A DNA stretch of 64,000 nucleotides. Origin: Gnetum montanum (lineage: Eukaryota > Streptophyta > Gnetopsida > Gnetales > Gnetaceae). How positions within the stretch are numbered: position 1 is the stretch's first letter; every line of letters begins with the position of its first letter. Below, one piece after another: positions 31,990-42,680 of the stretch. Under the pieces are notes generated by a model. It was given only the letters and a program-made list of their open reading frames with translations, was not told the origin of the DNA and ran no database searches. The DNA lies in the NCBI GenBank assembly GCA_015680685.1, contig MNCI01035156.1, forward strand, positions 71,905 to 135,904, in the 5' to 3' direction. A program made the translations under genes and the position numbers.

Positions 31990-34514
31990 ATAACCGTATG
32001 CGTTAAGCTCTATTGTTGGATGGAAGGAAGTCCGAAGCCTTGTGTGTTAGAGGAGTGATCACAAACTCAACTGCTTGTTGTTGTGAGAGCTTGTCTAGAC
32101 TTTTGGTTCTGAAGAAAGGTCTTCTTTTTTTATGGTTATTAGAACCATCAGTGGGTTGAATGTTTACGACTCTCGTAGCGTTTCGTTGTTGCGGTTGAGT
32201 AGGGAGTTCCCCTTGCATTGTTAGAACAGGAGATATGGGAACTATTTGTGGAAGAGGTATGGATGGATTAGGAGGATGGCATGTATATGGAGCATATCTT
32301 GGAGGAGAAGGAGTCCTTCTAAAGTACTCTTGAACTGGGTAGTGATGTTGGGGAGTTGTGTGATCCATGGAGTTACTTGGAGAAATCAGCTGCTATACGT
32401 AGTATCCATATGGGTCTGGCTGCCGGTAAGGGTATTGATGTTTAAGCAGTGGAATCCCCCATGACTGTGGGTATTGCCACTGCTAATGTTATCCTATGAG
32501 TTGTGGTGGAGTTCCACTTGGATAGTACATCAATGGTTGGTGGAATTGTCGTAGGTTACCCTGGGGATAAGGTAACCTTTGGGGTGTCTACCGTCTGTTG
32601 AGCCTTGGGTTGAGTGCATACACCCCAGACTCTTGTAGATGTGAGATGATTGAACAACATCCCTTAGGATGGTCATAGTGGAAAATCTTACATCCACCAT
32701 CATTTTCTATGTCCGAATCCACAACCTCATTGGAGATGTTCATTTTCCCCTTACCCTTGTCACGTGCAGGGCCTGAATCTCTCCACGTTTTCTTTTCCTT
32801 GTTAGTACTTTGTTCCTCCTTAGACTCCTCTACAATCTTTAGGATAGTTTCAATTTTACTGTCTAAAGAGCTCCATAATTCATCTACCTTAGCCACTACT
32901 TCCATTATTAGTTTTTGAAGCTACAAGGTTTTTTCTTTCACCAACTCTTCGATTGGTGACTCATCCTCTTCATTGCAAAATCTCACTCCCTTCCTTCAAA
33001 GAGAGGGATCATGGTTATATTCTTTCGCACTTTCCCTTTTTCATAGCTCCCCTTCTTCTTTGGCTACTTGTTCCAACAAGCAATGAATCTCATGGGATCT
33101 AAGTTCTGATAGTCTCCCTTGGGCATAAGTCCCAAGGGTTCTCCTAGTTTCATACCTTAGCCCATCTACGAGATGGCGAAGCTGATCCCATTGTGCATAA
33201 CCATGGCTCAAGAAATGATGTAACAATGCATAGTAGCGGCCCATGGCAACATCCAAGGTTTCATGAGTACCTTGCTTCCATCCTTGGATCTGCTTATGTA
33301 AATTAGACACTCTGGAGTACGTCTGATACTTATTGTTGAAGAGTTCTAACATTATACTTCACCTCCTAATGGTTTCCAGTTCTAAGGACCGACACTAACT
33401 CTCTGCTTCCTTTATGAGTGTCCTGGGAAACAACTTTAGTTTCTACCACTCGTTTTTTATGTTTTACAAGGCGTAGGCATCGTGGAATGCCTGTAAATGA
33501 TTTCGTGGATCTGCGTTGTACCCCCCTTCGAAGTATGGGATGTTATTCATGTCTAAGCGCTTGATCCGGCTATCTTTTTGATGCCTTGTTGGTATTCTCA
33601 CAACCTCCATTATATTTAGCATGCTTTGGGTGGCCAGTAGGGCCTCATCATGATCATCTCTTTCATGATGTCTATGATGTCTCCGTTGTTCCCTACTTTC
33701 CCTTCATTCATGCCTTGATTCTCTTTATTTCCCTCGTCCTCTCTCTCGACTCTCTCATCAAGGTCTTTCATTGCGCTTTCCTTTCCATTATGCTCTCTAT
33801 GGCTGTGCCCTAATGTGGAAGGAGAGGGTGAGTGATGTGATGAAGGTAAAGAAGAAGGAGAACCATTTCCATGATAATGTTTCTTACCTTCCCTTCGATG
33901 GCTTTGGCCTCGATCGTGATGATGATCTGAGTGCCCATCCTTGTCATGTGTTGTTGTTCCCTCAGTGAATAGCTAGTGTTCACGGGGATCAAAACCAAGG
34001 TTTTTTATCGTGGAGTGTAGGTTCTAATACCCCACCTCCTCACTTGCATTAGGAGGGGGAACACATTTCGATAGAGAACCTATTACAAGTGGTTCACCAT
34101 CTCCAATTTCACTTAGGACATGCGGGACCTCTTTGCCCTTCAACAGTGTATGTTGGCTCTCTTGCCTTGAGTCCCTCATACGTTGTGTGGCTGTAGGATA
34201 GTAATCCCTTATATCAAAGTCTCCTATAATGTATTCAGCATAAAGTTGAGTCATGCCGATCTGTGCCAAAGCACAGAGAAGCATGTTGGGGACTGCACAA
34301 TCTCGAGATAGTACTATGTTACCTTCCAAGTCTCTCTAGCGCATCTGTTCATATTGATGGAGGATAAAAGTAAATTGGGTATATACTCATTAGGATGAGT
34401 ATATGTCACCCTATATTATTGAGGAATTGGCTCATTTAGGTTATGTGTTTTAGATTTTCGACTGTTTCTTGTATTATCCCTAGGTGAAATACTCTTGTTT
34501 GAAGAAGAAGACAT
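31990..34514 (-). pseudogene. gag of element E
   Basis: The start ATG at 34512-34514 gives MSSSSNKSISPRDNTRNSRK, about 120 bp after the primer site. YTHPNEYIPNLLLSS follows, then an N-terminal region open at 34329-34024 (NIVLSRDCAVPNMLLCALAQ). The capsid core, open at 33352-33041, reads LELFNNKYQTYSRVSNLHKQ, IQGWKQGTHETLDVAMGRYY and HGYAQWDQLRHLVDGLRYET, the recognisable Retrotrans_gag pattern (R.YE..L..CP.H...). Next comes a Lys/Asp-rich linker, then GGCKIFHYDHPKGCCSIISH (about 32700-32640), matching CNICLYDHPKG in element C with one Cys lost. A Pro-rich tail (PSPPRYAPYTCHPPNPSIPL, 32320-32260) precedes the protease. Several stops interrupt it. Confidence 0.85.
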
Positions 34515-34635
34515 TGTGTCTTATCGATGGGCTATGTAACCATTATATGATTTTCATTTCATTAACCCTAATGTTTGTTTAAGCTCCCAATTATGTGAGT
34601 AATTTCCTATGTTCTATTTAGTGCACAAACACTTA

Positions 34636-34654
34636 GTCCCTGACAATGGTGCCA
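34636..34654 (-). promoter_or_regulatory. Primer binding site of element E (tRNA-Asp type)
   Basis: The minus strand reads TGGCACCATTGTCAGGGAC. Compared with the tRNA-Asp complement TGGCGCCGTTGCCGGGGA, the four differences are all G-to-A or C-to-T, mostly at CpG, as expected from methylation-driven decay. Confidence 0.85.
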
Positions 34655-34655
34655 A

Positions 34656-35463
34656 TGATGAGTGGAGAGGTACCCCTACACTCAACCGTATGAATACGAG
34701 CATAACACGCACGATCTGGTCAAACTCCGCAGACTAACTGCCTACACATCTCATGGAACACTTAAGGTTAATTATTCATTGTCTTCCCAGACTTACTTGT
34801 ATTTGTCACAGTATGGTTAAGTAAGTTCGAGGTATATGATTTTTATTGTCTTTTCGGTTTTATCTCCTAAGCTGATAAGGTAAAGGGTTGAAGAGACTAA
34901 TTGACTAACTTTAACTAACTAACTAAGTCTTAATTAACCTAGCATCAACATCCATTCCCACTTACCGTTCACACCCTGAACCGATGCAACCTTGGTTACC
35001 AAACGCTAATCGTTGTTGGGATCACCAAGCATAATGCATGTGCTCGAAGCGGTCATACTGAGGCACTTAACTAGGAGAGAAGGGTTGAGAGAGTTTAATG
35101 ACTAATAAAGCAATTAAACGATAAGCAGTAAATAACAATAAACAAAATCCTAATTAGCCTATTCCATGCACTGTAAGGTTTATCCAAGAAATTTGTCTTT
35201 ATTTTTGTACACAAACATGTGTTCAAGTACAATATTTGCTCGAATAAAGATCCATTCACTTTGGAGCTCCTACTGCGGGCACACGGAAAATATTCTATCT
35301 CTAGAGAGGCCAAACTTCCAGAGTTTCGCTATGGTCTAGGCCTAGATTGGAAAACAAGGGAGAGCCACCTCTTATTTGTAGACTTTGTGGCGCACCATGA
35401 TATCGTGTACTCGATATTGTGATGGATGCGATATCGTGGCCCATGCGATATCACGTCCCATCA
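34656..35463 (-). repeat. 5' LTR of element E
   Basis: It is 808 bp and aligns with 28470-29311 throughout. It is about 35 bp shorter, mainly in the palindromic U3, where the long 18-bp palindrome is disrupted. Confidence 0.93.
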
Positions 35464-35468
35464 ACCAT
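35464..35468. repeat. Target site duplication of element E, right copy
   Basis: ACCAT immediately after CCCATCA, identical to 28465-28469. Confidence 0.9.
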
Positions 35469-35499
35469 GGATGGTGATAAGTAGTCAACCTACTAGATG

Positions 35500-36060
35500 G
35501 CAAAATATGGATTTGTAAAGAAGTTAAAAGTTGTGTTTGTTGTTGAGATGTAGTAATTTGATTATTTTGGTTTCACCCACTAGAAGAAACATATGTATCT
35601 TTGTTTGAGTTACTAGAGATGTTTAAAATATTTATCACCTTCATAAATCATGCATTTATAGGGCTAAGTTCATTAATCATGACTTGCTTAAATAATGCTA
35701 GTATATTTTCAATTTTGTGAGGGACTTCTAGAATCATTAGCGGGGCTTTTTCGTTTTGGTTATTTTGTAATTCTTGTGTGATATCCTCATATAAAGCATA
35801 GAATTGAGGACAAGACTTCTCAAAATATTTTTTGGTGTTATGCAACCTACAATATTCACTAAGAGCTATATTTGGACCTCTCTAATGGAAATGCCTCTTA
35901 TTCCAACAAGAGATCCATCTCCAACTAATCAAAGCCTAGTTATCATCAACATTAATTGGAACCATAAACATAGACATAAATCATTGAGGGTACTAGAAAA
36001 CCTACAGTGTATGGCCCTATGAATATGTGGTCTGCATTTTGAACATTTTCCCATGAGGTT
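35500..36060 (-). pseudogene. Gag-like remnant of an unidentified retroelement
   Basis: The minus strand encodes KCSKCRPHIHRAIHC (about 36040-36000), a zinc-knuckle-like Cys/His cluster. After frame changes come ALSEYCRLHNTKKYFEKSCP (about 35860-35800) and an open stretch 35845-35648 (FYALYEDITQELQNNQNEKA, PLMILEVPHKIENILALF). It then gives a Ser/Asn/Gln-rich tail. Two Cys/His clusters followed by an acidic linker suggest a nucleocapsid-like protein. It adjoins the right target duplication of E, so E may have inserted into this older element. The exact family is not recognised. Confidence 0.4.
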
Positions 36061-37334
36061 AGTCATGGGAAAGGTATCCCATCTTATAACTGATAAATAC
36101 ATTTTATACTTTTTTTATAATACTCTTTTATTTTTATTTTTTTTAAATAATTTTTTCATTTTTCTTTAAATGTTTCTTTTGTTATTCATTTTCCTTTTTC
36201 CTTAGGTCATTTTATAATTTTTTGCTTTATGTTTTAAGTCCTGTGATTGTATTAATAAATTTCTATGCTTTTTATGTAGAAGGCCAACTTTGTTATTTAG
36301 ATCATGTCATATACTATCAAGATATTGGGTAAATAATTATGTAAAGAAGTGAGACCATGTTATCCATTCCTCCAGTTTCTATGAATAAGAGATCTTCATC
36401 ATGAAGCAATATTGTATTTCTCACATGAAAACTAAAACTAACTTATGATCCTTATGCATTAAAGAAAGGGGGAAGGACTGAGATGAAGGCAAAAGCATGT
36501 GACACTAAGAGAATTTACTAATTCTTTAAATTTTCTTGTATGAATCTTACTACACCATGTGGTTATATCATTACTCATATTTGAATCTTGATTGAAGCAT
36601 ATTCTCTAATAAAGATATTACCTTACTATATCACTAGAAATACTTATTCCATTACTTACCTCACTAATGCATACTATTATATATCTAATGATTTAATTAG
36701 TATAGTGAAGGATTTAAGAGTACATCCTCTTTTTCTATCCTAGCCAAAATCACAATTTGGTAAGGCAATCAATATCTCAAAAACTTCGAGAAAATGTAGA
36801 AGAGAAAAAACATTTGTATTTAAATAGTATTAGGGAAGGGCTTAATTTAAAGGCAAACTATTTATCTACTACTAGCTGTTATCAATTATGATGCACAATT
36901 AACAAAGTAAGAATGGGATCTTATCATCTAAGAGTTGAAATAGGTAGATGGCTCAAAATTTCTTGTGAAGAATGAATATATTTACTATGTAATACAAATA
37001 ACATTGAAAATAAATATCATATTTCGTTGGATTGGAGCATATTAGACATAAGTAGTATATTATATTACAAATTTGGTTGATCTGTTCTAAATGTTACCAA
37101 GAACACTTGGTACTTTTCTTAATGATATTTTCAAAACTCATAGCATGTATATTTCAAGTTCAACTTATGATCTCTAGTAAATGGGGTTGGACCTTCATTA
37201 TTAACATGTAAAGTAGCCCCATCTTGTTCTAGCAACCTACCCATGCCTCATTTCATTAATGTGTTATAAAAATAACAACTTAGATGCGTTGGATATGTGT
37301 AATAAAGATCAAATAATGAGCTCATAAAAAATAT
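36061..37334. other. AT-rich stretch, nothing recognised
   Basis: Contains T-rich runs (36100-36200) and no supported gene or repeat. Confidence 0.4.
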
Positions 37335-37535
37335 TTTTACATCATTATTGAAAGAAAGTCATTGAAAGAAAGACCACAAAAAGGCATCAAAGAAAATAAT
37401 TGAAGATGATTTAAAGAATTTACAATTAGACAAAGATCTAGCTCTTCATAGAGGTGTATTGTGAAAAAGAACTCATGTAGTAGATTCCATTTTGCTGGGA
37501 CAAGGCTAGGATGATAATAATGATGATAAAGCATG
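37335..37535 (+). mobile_element. RTE-type LINE 3' end, copy 1
   Basis: The text GAAAGAAAGACCACAAAAAG ... GATGATTTAAAGAATTTACA ... CTTCATAGAGGTG ... AAAAAGAACTCATG ... CTGGGACAAGGCTAGGATGA matches copies at 38430 and 45380. It corresponds to the C-terminal coding end of plant RTE elements (GRPKKTWEE...DL..L......HR..W+.RTH). It ends in an ATGATAATAATGATGATAA run, the simple-repeat tail characteristic of RTE LINEs. Confidence 0.7.
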
Positions 37536-38229
37536 CATATTTCAACTATGCAATAGATCTTGAGGGTCTACAAATATAATAAAATTTTAGTTTATTTTAT
37601 ATACAAATTATTATGAGTCTGTCCAAAGATGAGAAAACCTATATTTGGCAAAAATAACTATTGGTTGAAATCACATGATGTAAATCAAGCTTGGAAATTA
37701 TAAAGAAAGGAAAATCAGAGAATCTATAGGGATCAAGCTACACCCTAATCATGTGAATAGAGATGAAGGCTTAGAAATCAATGAAGGATGATTACCTCTC
37801 ATAACCAAAATAATGAACAATAGATGATAATATATTTTCTTTCTTTTGTAAATTCTATTCATGAGGTGATGAGTAAAATTCATTATAATTATCAATTAAT
37901 AACTTTCTTAAAAAATAGAACTAATTAATAAATCAATTTGTAACCTTATCATTAATATGTTAATATTACCTTATCAATTTAGCATTTTCTACTTAATCCT
38001 TTTGTATAGCATATCTTCTTATAATTAATTAATAATTCTAAAACATATAATAAATATTAAAAATAATAAATTAAATTAAAAATAAAAACATTAATTTTAT
38101 CCAACTTCCATAAAATATCTAATAATAATAATACTAGTAACTAACTTTTGCAAAGTTACCTATTAATAATATCTTCTAGCCATAATAGATGACAATTACT
38201 AATGGTAGATTGGTAACACTAAATAATAT
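37536..38229. other. AT-rich stretch, nothing recognised
   Basis: No supported feature. A low-complexity AT stretch lies around 38030-38110. Confidence 0.4.
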
Positions 38230-38560
38230 TCCTTATATAACACTCAGGAGAGCCTAACTCTACTAATGTCGGTCCCAAGCCTATATAAGAAAGGAGGAGG
38301 GTTAGCATCAAGTTTGTAGTTGACTATAAAACCTTGCCAAATCTCATGGATGAGTTTCCTTTTCAAATTTTGTAGATGCTAAGGCATTTCCCAAATGCAA
38401 TGTACAATAGTCACACAATAAAAAAGGATTTAAAGAAGCTACAAATAAATAAAGTTCTAGCCCTTTATAGAGGCGAATAACAAAAAGAACTCATGTGGCC
38501 AACCCTATTTTATTATGATAAGACTAAGATAATGATGATGATGATGAACACTTAGGGGAG
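38230..38560 (+). mobile_element. RTE-type LINE 3' end, copy 2
   Basis: It starts with TCGGTCCCAAGCCTATATAA...GGAGGAGGGTTAGC, a phrase I associate with plant RTE 3' regions. From 38430 it follows the same end as the other two copies (GAAGCTACAAATAAATAAAG, CTTTATAGAGGCG, AAAAAGAACTCATGTGG). It ends in a (GAT)n run at 38533-38552. Strongly 5' truncated. Confidence 0.65.
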
Positions 38561-38874
38561 CCTATAAAGAAGGCCAAAAAGCCAGCTACTAATGATAGAT
38601 TGGTAACACTAAATAATATTCCTTACATAATGGTCAATGGAGCTTATAATTATTGCTAAATAATATTCTATCCATAATGCTCCAAAAAAAGACTTTAAGT
38701 AAAGTTAAATAATAATCTATCCATAACACCAACATATTTTCTCTAAAAGAATTTGTGGCTTTTATAATTATGTCTTTGTAGTACAATATACAAGGAATAA
38801 AATTTAGAAGGGCATGGAGACCATGCATAGAAAACAACAATCCATGATAATTCAAGAATATTTTGTAGCATAAG

Positions 38875-39060
38875 ATTTAGGCACCATCATTTGAAGTGAT
38901 GGTAAGGTCCTTGTTTCTCAAGTCAAAGGCCTAGGTTTGCTCATAGGTATAGCCACTCATAAAGGTTAGGCTTTCGCTCATCAACCAACCATCCCGAGAC
39001 CTGCTTAGTAAGATGAGTTGTGGCTCTAGGTGATGATCCCATTTTTTGTAGCATAAGGTT
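38875..39060 (+). repeat. Possible SINE-like or tRNA-derived repeat
   Basis: AGTGATGGTAAGGTCCTTGT followed 30 bp later by GGCCTAGGTTTGCTC loosely resembles an RNA polymerase III A-box/B-box pair. No second copy was found, so this is weak. Confidence 0.25.
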
Positions 39061-39487
39061 TATCACTAAACTTGCAATTAGTTATCTTTCTCATCATGTA
39101 ATTACTATGATCTAACCAAAATTATTATGTAATACATTGAATTTAATAAAATGACAATTTTAGTAATTTTTAATATGGTAGATGAACTAAAATTTCAAAA
39201 AATTATCTTAGTCAAATTATATTTGTATATTAATAATATATATGTAAGGTAGTGATGAATCTATAGAGGATTCGAAACTGCTATAGTTTTAGAGTACAAG
39301 AAGCAGAAATCCTCAAATTACATTCTTTTTTCAAGTTGTGCTTAAAATTTTTGAATAACATCATTTTGATGTTTAGAAACACAAAAATCTGATTTTGAAA
39401 TCCAATAAAGAAGTTATATATTACACATATATGATTATTTAGAGTGATGTAATAATAAAATTACAGTTTCAATTTAGCACCTAAAGG

Positions 39488-39860
39488 TGTAGCATAGTGC
39501 AATGGTCAAGACACTCACCTCATATTTAGGAGGTTATGGGTTTAATTTTTGCCTAGCTTGTAGGTGTTGTGGTATTAGAGTTGCTAGTTTTATTATTCAA
39601 ACTAATAGTAATGTGCTTATTTCCCACATTGTAATAAGACCTAGGTTCTTAGTCTTTCACTCATCCCCCTTATGTCCTCATAATCCAAGTTAATGGGATT
39701 CATATTAAGCACATGGTAATAAGACCCAAGTTTTTGGTCTCTCACTCATCCCCCTATGCTCTCATAAACCAAGTTAATGAGCTTTATATTAAGATATAGG
39801 TAATGACCATGTATACCCTATTAACCTCATCTTGATACCTGACCGAAAGTGGTATCTAAA
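39488..39860 (+). repeat. Probable tRNA-derived SINE with an 87-bp internal duplication
   Basis: TAGCATAGTGCAATGGTCAAG (A-box-like) and GGTTATGGGTTTAATTTTTG (B-box-like, from GGTTCGAATCC) stand about 30 bp apart, as in tRNA-derived SINEs. In the body, the phrase from TAATAAGACCTAGGTTCTTAGTC to TTAATGGGATTCATATTAAG is repeated with an offset of about 87 bp (about 39627 and 39714). A 3' tail is unclear. Confidence 0.45.
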
Positions 39861-40050
39861 ATTTACTTATGATAATGTAAAGAATTTTGTATGCCATTAT
39901 TCATAGTTTCTATATTAAAATGTTATGATTCAGAGTAATATAATTTTAAGAGGATGAATTTAATTTTAAACAATAGTTAATGATATATTTAGGTAGAGTT
40001 AATAGCAAGTAAAATAAGCAAGTACACTTGAAAAAAAATTTCTAAGTAAG

Positions 40051-40480
40051 TTGTTCCTCACCAATCATAGTATGGATACCAACTACTTTCACATGACTAC
40101 TTTCTTGCATACTTATAGTGACTACTCCAAACACATGAGTACATTTAAATCTATCCTTTTAATTGATAAGCTAAATAATAGCCTTGGAAAAATAAAAGTT
40201 GGAGATTTCAAATACATTGATATAGAAGGGATTAGAGATTGTGTTATTAAATTACTTAATTATAAAGTGATTATTATTACTTGAGTATATTATGTTCCCA
40301 ATATTTCTAATCACTTACTTTTAGTAGGAAAAATGTTTAAAATAGGGATAAAAGTAGAGTTCAAAATTGACATGTGCACCATAACCAAGTCAAATGAAGT
40401 AGTCATCATCAAAGTAAATACTTTCAACAACAATAGTTACTATTTTGATTATGAATACTTTGTTTTAAGGGGTTGTCCCA
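40051..40480 (+). pseudogene. Copia protease/pre-integrase fragment F
   Basis: Reading across one stop gives FKSILLIDKLNNSLGKIKVG, then YYVPNISNHLLLVGKMFKIG, IKVEFKIDMCTITKS and NNNSYYFDYE. This follows the copia pattern of protease C-terminus plus GAG-pre-integrase (V.YVPNLS.NLLSVGQL...G..V.F....C.I). The catalytic DSG is not seen. No other copia domain lies next to it, so this is an isolated scrap. Confidence 0.6.
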
Positions 40481-40639
40481 TTGCTATCAATCCTAATTGC
40501 CAAATTTATAAATATCTGAACCTGAGGTTTTCTTACTTAGCCTTATTAGTAAGAGCATTTTTATTCCTATCACTAAGCATTATCATTATTTATTGTTATA
40601 GTCCTATAGTGAAAAGGAAAGTACATATTGCATAAAGAA

Positions 40640-41680
40640 TCATAAGAGATTCTAAAAATACATGAAAAGCTATGTTTTAACACATAATATAACTATAAAA
40701 TAAGATTTGTAGATTACATCATGTCTTCTCCTAATATAAATACATTAAGCCACAAAAATTGATTCTGTATATTGTATATATTTTAAAATTTATTACAAGT
40801 ATTTATGAAAAAAGCTTATAAAAGTCAACATTTTAATTAAAATATGAGATGAAAAAATAATCGTAAAATATGAAAAAAATTTTAAAACATGTAAATGAAC
40901 TATAAAATTTCAAGTCCAAATGGTCTTTATCTTAAACATTCTGGGTCATTCTAATCAAAATGCCATAATCCACACTGTTGCTATTGATATATATATATAG
41001 GCTATGAGGTTAAATAGACCAATAATAGAAAATTATCATCACATTCTTTGCCCACCTCAAGGGTTCAACCTCTATTGAAAAACAACCACTAAGATAATGA
41101 TTGGTAGATTTGAGTTAAGTATGAATTCATTTACAACATTTAAAACTTTTCTTAACTACATTCTTATTTTTCTAAGGGTAAAAGGACCCAAAACATTTAT
41201 AGTTTCCTTTAATTAAGACAACATCAAACACATTCTTGTTTATTATTCTTTTTCTCACCAAGTTTGACAATGGTGCTTTTCAATTCCTATATTTCAAAAA
41301 TTCCAAGTTTCTTCTACTTATACCATTTGCATATAGATAATAAATAATGATAATTTTAATACTTTTTGGAATATGCTTAAGCTTGATATTCTTGGGAATA
41401 TTTTAATAATGATAACTTTAATATTTTTAAGATGTTATGTGATTTACAAGAGACATTCTACAATGTAGAGCTTTACTTTTGAGATGAAGTTGAGTCTTTA
41501 TATAAATTATTTATTTTAGGTTCATGGCGAGAAAAGGAAGTATCCTATGAATATTAATTCTTTCATTTTTTTTCTTATGCACATGGAAGCAAGCTCATTG
41601 TCTTATTCCTCAATTTATTTGAGAAGATTTGTGATTTTTTGTCATTTTTTATTTATATTATTTATTGGTTTATTTTGATT
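40640..41680. other. AT-rich stretch, nothing recognised
   Basis: It includes a short (TA)n run near 40990. No gene is supported. Confidence 0.4.
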
Positions 41681-41684
41681 TATG

Positions 41685-42680
41685 AAATGAAATAAAGCTT
41701 TATTGCGTCTGAAGACATATAATTTATTGGACAGATATTACATTTTCATGAAAATAAAGATAGACTCTACAAATTGATCAAGCACCAATGAGGGAATTAA
41801 AAACAAATCATACATGCTTTTTGTTTTAACATTATAATATTATCTCAAATGGGTAGTCATAGCACAAGAAAGAAACACATGTCACTCATCTTCAAGGGCT
41901 CCTAATATGCACAATCTACAAATGTGCTTGTTCTTAGGGGAGTTAAATCCATTTTACACTTTTAATTCTAAGATGATGAGAACTTAAGTGAAGCTTGATG
42001 ATAGCATTTCGATACCTAATAGGAATAGCAATTGAGAGATAGTGAGCTTCTAAATCTAGTTTATTAGATCTAATGTAGCATAATTAAAATTGTCTCTTAC
42101 CTTCCACATTAGTCCACATATGTGTTAAAACCTTTTGGTTAACTAGTTGGTGAATATGCTTATGATTTTCCTGCATGTCCTCTCAAGATATTTTTCATAT
42201 TCTAAACCTTTGCATCCCCTAAAAATACCAACCATAGTCTTCCAAATCCTGAAGAAATTCTTTAGAGAATTTTTCTTTCCTTGAGATATGCAAGCTGTGA
42301 TTGCATGTAATGAATTGACACAAGGGTTCATCTTCTAAAGGCAATAAATCATATCCACGTAATAACATTGAGTAATATGTTTGTATCTTATCCTTTAAAT
42401 TATCGAGAAGAAAATATTTTTGCATTCTTTCAATATCTTTCCAAATCTAATACTAAGCCTAGGTCCCCAAACAACACATCTATATAATACAGTAGGATAG
42501 ATAATAGTCTAAGAAATTTGTTCTCTAATCTTCCAAGCCCAAAGGCCTAAATTCTTGCACTTGTTTTTGAAAGCATACAGAAGGCTCTTTTTGGAAGTAA
42601 GAACATTAAAGGACATTTTTAACATAGGGAAAGGTTTCATTTTTTCCCTACCCTAAAGAAGAGGTTTAAACTAGTATTAG
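41685..42680 (-). pseudogene. LINE ORF2 C-terminal part with CCHC-type end, copy 1
   Basis: The minus strand reads, with stops and shifts, LLYAFKNKCKNLGLWAWKIR and TVLYRCVVWGPRLSIRFGKI (about 42600-42450), the region after the RT domain seen in many LINEs as P.LLYGCE.WG. LEDEPLCQFI and the block LDLEAHYLSIAIPIRYRNAI / IKLHLSSHHLRIKS (about 42060-41965) follow. The last part aligns with 57950-58130, where the zinc-knuckle-like HICRLCISRALEDELHAF survives. The 3' end carries AATAAAG before the boundary near 41685. The original enzyme would have been a non-LTR reverse transcriptase. The LSSH...C..C...EDE.H...C ending is not that of ordinary plant L1. Confidence 0.65.

Larger units (their letters stand above)
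28470..35463 (-). mobile_element. Element E: complete LTR-to-LTR Athila-like element lacking RT and integrase
   Basis: A 6994-bp insertion with matching LTRs, TSD ACCAT, a tRNA-Asp primer site, gag and protease on the minus strand, and a polypurine tract. Between the protease and the 3' untranslated block there is no RT, RNase H or integrase. The protease-side text can be followed to the linker that precedes RT in element A (GTTGGGAGAAGTTGGAAACTTC versus ATTGGGAAGAGTTGGAGATCC) and stops there, near 31215. It therefore needed another element's enzymes. Both LTRs are still highly alike, so insertion is younger than most elements here. Confidence 0.92.

Noticed and set aside
38310-38400. Gypsy RT fragment (VVDYKTLPNLMDEFPFQIL)
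   Set aside because: It resembles RT only loosely and lies inside sequence that matches an RTE LINE 3' region.
38875-38920. A tRNA gene
   Set aside because: Box-like words only; no cloverleaf can be drawn.
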